Origin: DASRFR01 sp035651455
Lineage (GTDB): Bacteria > Acidobacteriota > Terriglobia > Terriglobales > Acidobacteriaceae
Direction: 5' to 3'
DNA length: 64,000 nt
Assembly (NCBI GenBank): GCA_035651455.1
Contig: DASRFR010000058.1
Span: 186,001-250,000 of the forward strand
In this document: positions 60,975-64,000 of the stretch, piece after piece
How the letters are laid out: each line of letters starts with the position of its first letter
Numbering within the stretch: the stretch's first letter is position 1
The notes under the pieces: model-generated
What the model was told of the DNA's origin: nothing
Seen by the model: only the letters and a program-made list of their open reading frames with translations
Database searches by the model: none
Translations under genes and position numbers: made by a program

Positions 60975-62087
60975 TTGACGCGAAAATTATGCCGGCTTTG
61001 TCTGGCGGTGCTGTGGATAACCAATGGCCTGCTGCTGTTCAGTCAGGAGCGACGCAAAATCATCATTGACCAGGACTGCCGCGGTCCCGCCACCACCGAC
61101 CTGCAGGCTGTTCTCGTGCTCTTGCAGTCGCCACACGTGCAGCCACTGGGAATCACGGTTGTCAGCGGGGACTCCTGGCGCGATGAGGAAGTGGCGCATA
61201 CCGTGCGTCTGCTCGAGATTGCCGGCCGTACCGATATTCCTGTCGTTCCCGGGGCCGTGTTTCCCCTGGTGAACAACAAGGCCGAGATCGAGCGCTGGGA
61301 GAAGGTCTACGGCAAGGTCCCGTACAAGGGCGCGTGGAATGAAATCCTGCCGGGCGAAAACGCTCCATGGAAACTTCCCTATCACGATCCTTTCATCGTC
61401 CCGCCCTTGCGCGAAGGAACTCCGAGTCTTAGAGCACTGGATGAAGATGCCGCCCATTTCCTGGTCCGCATGGTGCACAAATACCCGCACGAGGTCACGA
61501 TCTATGCGGGCGGCCCGCTGACCGATCTAGCCCTGGCGCTTGCCATCGACTCTCAGTTCGCCGAACTCACGCACGAGTTGGTGGTGATGGGAGGCAGCCT
61601 CAACCCGGGCGAGAGTGATCCTGAGTTCGCCATGAACCCGCGACGCGAATTCAACTTCTGGTGGGATCCGGAGGCCACGCACATCGTCCTCCATGCCCGC
61701 TGGCCGAAGATTACCATCACGACGGTCGATATCTCGATTAAGACTCGTCTGACCAAGGCTATGATCGTTGACATCTCGAAAGCAGACACTCCGGTTGCGC
61801 AATACCTCGCGAAGTATGCGGATGAGGAATACATGTGGGACGAACTGGCTGCAGCGGCATGGCTCGAGCCGGGCATTATAACTAAAGAACAAGTCTCGTA
61901 TCTGGATATCGACATCAGCCACGGTGCGGGCTACGGAAATACAATCAGCTGGACAGATACTGACCGGCCCGGCCTCGGCGAACAACCGGCGCACGTTCCG
62001 GTCGACCTTGATAGCCGGCGGTTCTACGACTTATTCGTGCAGTTGATGAAGAGCCCAACTCCACGCCCCAAATCGACAGGGCATTAG
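60975..62087 (+). CDS. Exported nucleoside hydrolase-like protein with altered metal site
   Basis: A 370-residue protein with a TTG start behind GGGAG and a Sec signal peptide (CRLCLAVLWITNGLLLFSQ). The fold is that of inosine-uridine nucleoside hydrolases (YAGGPLTDLALALA, VVMGGSLNPGESDPEF, NFWWDPEATHIV). The metal motif, normally DxDxGxDD, reads DQDCRGPATTD at residues 32-42, with an insertion and loss of one Asp. It may use a different ligand set or act on another N-glycoside. It starts 12 nt after the Q-salvage gene and is clearly in the same transcript. Confidence 0.85.
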   Translation: MTRKLCRLCLAVLWITNGLLLFSQERRKIIIDQDCRGPATTDLQAVLVLLQSPHVQPLGITVVSGDSWRDEEVAHTVRLLEIAGRTDIPVVPGAVFPLVNNKAEIERWEKVYGKVPYKGAWNEILPGENAPWKLPYHDPFIVPPLREGTPSLRALDEDAAHFLVRMVHKYPHEVTIYAGGPLTDLALALAIDSQFAELTHELVVMGGSLNPGESDPEFAMNPRREFNFWWDPEATHIVLHARWPKITITTVDISIKTRLTKAMIVDISKADTPVAQYLAKYADEEYMWDELAAAAWLEPGIITKEQVSYLDIDISHGAGYGNTISWTDTDRPGLGEQPAHVPVDLDSRRFYDLFVQLMKSPTPRPKSTGH

Positions 62088-62104
62088 AAATCAGGAGATC
62101 CAGG

Positions 62105-63076
62105 ATGAAAAATCAGACAGAAGTGGTGGGACTGGGCAGCTGCGGGGTAGATTTTTTTGCCATCGTGCCGAAGCTGATTGGCGCGGACGAAAAGGTCAAC
62201 GCCACACACCTGGAAATCCATGCCGGCGGTGTAACCGGCAACAACCTGACCCAAATCGCGCGCCTGGGGGCGACAGCCGGATGGATCGGTTTCATCGGTA
62301 ACGACGATAACGGCCGAATCATCCAGCACGAGTTCGAAGCCGACGGAATGGACCTTTCAGGAATTGAAGTTTGCCCAGGTGAACTCTCGACCATGACCTG
62401 GATACCCGTGGATGCGCAGGGCGAGCGCTGCATCTACATGTTTCCTAACGTGACCGCGAAGATCACCCCGAAGGACATTCGCAGCCGCTTCGCTCGGCAT
62501 ATCCAGCAAGCGAAACACTTCCACACCGAGGCCTCGCAACTGCCGCTGCCTCCCGTGCTCGAGGCAATCAAGGTGGCCAGGGAATCGAATGTCAAAGTGA
62601 TCTTCGATCTCGACGTCGATCCTGCCTATTTCGTGCGCGCGGGCCTGGGAACCGAGGAGGGATTGAAAGAAACCTTACGCCTGACCGATGTCCTGAAGCC
62701 GTGCAAAGCGGCCGCCAAGGAACTTACGGGCGAAAGCGATTACGAAAGGATCGCGCGAAAGCTGCTGGATATGGGGCCCAAGCTCGTCGCCATCACCATG
62801 GGTTCAGAGGGCTGCTTGATCGCGACCGCCGAGAACATAACCCATGTGCCATCCTTCCTGGTGAAGGTTGTGGACACGACTGGCGCAGGCGACGCCTTCA
62901 TGGGGGGTCTCTCGTATGGCCTGCTCCAAGGCTGGGACCACGGACGTGTGGGCGTATTTGCCAATGCATGCGCGGCCCTGTGCTGCACTCGAGTAGGGGC
63001 ACGTGCCATGTCGAATTTGGCGCAGGTGAACGAACTGATTAGCCAGCAGCAGAGCACGCAAGCCAAGGGGGTTTAA
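62105..63076 (+). CDS. PfkB-family carbohydrate / nucleoside kinase
   Basis: The 323-residue product starts at an ATG behind CAGGAG. It has the ribokinase fold, with the N-terminal GGVTGNNLTQIARLGA substrate region and the C-terminal catalytic DTTGAGDAFMGG motif at residues 257-268, in which Asp263 is the general base. Members phosphorylate ribose, fructose, adenosine or related sugars. In this operon, behind two nucleoside hydrolases and ahead of a sugar-type permease, ribose or a modified ribose is the likely substrate. It lacks a signal peptide and is therefore cytoplasmic. Confidence 0.88.
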   Translation: MKNQTEVVGLGSCGVDFFAIVPKLIGADEKVNATHLEIHAGGVTGNNLTQIARLGATAGWIGFIGNDDNGRIIQHEFEADGMDLSGIEVCPGELSTMTWIPVDAQGERCIYMFPNVTAKITPKDIRSRFARHIQQAKHFHTEASQLPLPPVLEAIKVARESNVKVIFDLDVDPAYFVRAGLGTEEGLKETLRLTDVLKPCKAAAKELTGESDYERIARKLLDMGPKLVAITMGSEGCLIATAENITHVPSFLVKVVDTTGAGDAFMGGLSYGLLQGWDHGRVGVFANACAALCCTRVGARAMSNLAQVNELISQQQSTQAKGV

Positions 63077-63078
63077 GC

Positions 63079-64000
63079 ATGTTTATACCGCCAAGTTTCG
63101 CCGTCGCATTGCTGATGGTGATCGTTAGCGCAGTCTGCTGGGGCTCATGGGCGAATACTTACAAGGGGACGAAAAACTATCGTTTTGAACTCTTCTATTG
63201 GGATTATGCGGTCGGAATCCTCTTGATCTCGTTGATCCTGGCCTTCACGATGGGAAGCCTGCACCACGATTCCACCAGCTTCCTCCCAAATGTGCAGGCA
63301 GCTGATCGCATCAATATCGTCTACGCGCTGATTGGCGGCGCCATTTTTAATGTCGCGAATTTGCTCTTGGTGGCAGGCATCGACATGGCTGGACTCGCGG
63401 TGGCCTTTCCGGTCTCCATCGGCATCGCACTGGTGGTCGGTGTTGTCCTGAGTTACGTTGTCCAACCAAAGGGCAGCGGTGTGCTGCTCGCGATCGGCGT
63501 GCTCCTCGCCATCGTCGCTGTGATTATGGACGGGAAAGCTTACGGCGCGCTCGGCTCCGGCGGCCGCGTCGTGACCCGCAAGAGCATCGTCGTGTGCATC
63601 ATCTCGGGCATCCTAATGGGCATGTTCGCCCCGTTTGTGACCCGCGCACTTACTACGGGATCCCCTCTGGGTCCGTATAGCATTGCCGTGTTCTTTACTC
63701 TGGGAGCACTGCTCTGTTGTTTTGTAGTGAATGTCTACTTCATGAAGAAACCACTGGTGGGCCAACCCGCCAGGTTCGAGGACTTCTTCAAGGCAAGCCC
63801 GCGCGATCACCTGCTCGGTATTTTGGGTGGCTTCATCTGGGGCACGGGTACGGTGTTCAACTTCGTGGCCGCCAGCTTCACGGGTGTGGCAATATCATAT
63901 GCAATAGGTCAATCTGCGCCCATGGTAGCTGCGTTATGGGGACTATTCGTTTGGAAAGAGTTTGCGGGATCGAGTGGAAAAGCCACCAAGTATCTCGTGC
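63079..64000 (+). CDS. GRP/ureide-permease-like inner membrane transporter (partial, runs off the window)
   Basis: The ATG at 63079 lies two nucleotides after the kinase stop. The 307 codons visible encode about nine hydrophobic helices, beginning FAVALLMVIVSAVCWGSWAN. The motifs WGSWANTYKGTKNYRFELFY, NVANLLLVAGIDMAGLAVAF and IWGTGTVFNFVAA are those of the glucose/ribose porter and ureide permease families within the drug/metabolite transporter superfamily. It should import a sugar, nucleobase or ureide released in the periplasm. The 3' end is cut by the window edge, and the last part seen is VWKEFAGSSGKATKYL. Confidence 0.87.
   Translation, partial: MFIPPSFAVALLMVIVSAVCWGSWANTYKGTKNYRFELFYWDYAVGILLISLILAFTMGSLHHDSTSFLPNVQAADRINIVYALIGGAIFNVANLLLVAGIDMAGLAVAFPVSIGIALVVGVVLSYVVQPKGSGVLLAIGVLLAIVAVIMDGKAYGALGSGGRVVTRKSIVVCIISGILMGMFAPFVTRALTTGSPLGPYSIAVFFTLGALLCCFVVNVYFMKKPLVGQPARFEDFFKASPRDHLLGILGGFIWGTGTVFNFVAASFTGVAISYAIGQSAPMVAALWGLFVWKEFAGSSGKATKYLV

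Noticed and set aside
1..64000. tRNA, rRNA, CRISPR array, IS element or prophage
   Set aside because: I looked for T-loop-like motifs, regularly spaced repeats, transposase-type proteins and phage genes and found none that I could support.

Overview
The window looks like a chromosomal segment of an Acidobacteriota member, most likely class Terriglobia. This is inferred from content rather than from any marker gene: three long FG-GAP/ASPIC (CRTAC1-like) secreted proteins, an Oar-like TonB-dependent receptor with an N-terminal carboxypeptidase-regulatory domain, paired small LuxR-type regulators, MacB-like permeases without ATPase, and many small conserved proteins of a kind I associate with that group. 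The DNA is moderately GC-rich, genes are densely packed, and TTG and GTG starts behind good Shine-Dalgarno sequences are common. I saw no rRNA, tRNA, CRISPR array or insertion sequence.

Layout. 0-2.6 kb: two overlapping LuxR-type regulators, a family 2 glycosyltransferase and a phosphopantetheinyl transferase. 3.0-6.4 kb: a sulfate-activation group (ATP sulfurylase/APS kinase fusion, TauE/SafE exporter, CysQ-like phosphatase). 6.5-10.2 kb: a diheme cytochrome c with an orphan CuA protein, then a TPR lipoprotein. 10.4-14.6 kb: a small secreted protein, an OmpR-type two-component system and a zinc-ribbon/GAF protein. 14.8-16.4 kb: an unlisted 25-residue PqqA-like peptide gene and a secreted beta-propeller. 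17-24.6 kb: an exported (alpha/alpha)6 glycosidase, two convergent CRTAC1 proteins, a monooxygenase-fold protein and a TPR protein. 24.7-29.4 kb: two ABC permeases, an exported tyrosine phosphatase, a PilZ protein and a 52-residue helical protein. 29.6-33.9 kb: small conserved proteins, RibBA, MerR and ThiS.

34.0-48.1 kb is a respiratory complex I operon in the order nuoA-C-D-E-F-(DinB)-G-H-J-K-L-M-N. The genes for NuoB and NuoI are absent from it. It starts at a good sigma-70 promoter, and most junctions from nuoJ onward are translationally coupled. After it come a single Flp pilin gene and an AroF-type DAHP synthase. The DAHP synthase is preceded by a short ORF packed with Phe and Tyr codons and a perfect hairpin followed by T residues, the layout of a transcription attenuator.

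49.7-55.4 kb holds an exported GH144-like glucanase, a membrane protein, a receiver-only regulator, TrpF and a third CRTAC1 protein. From 55.5 kb to the window edge lies what I consider the most interesting unit: a nucleoside hydrolase, then a strong promoter followed by a TonB-dependent receptor, a Tat-exported member of the queuosine-salvage (Qng1/DUF2419) family, a second exported nucleoside hydrolase with an altered metal site, a PfkB-type sugar kinase and a ten-helix-type sugar/ureide permease. Read together these suggest a periplasmic system for capturing nucleosides, possibly including queuosine, cleaving them outside the cytoplasm and importing and phosphorylating the products.
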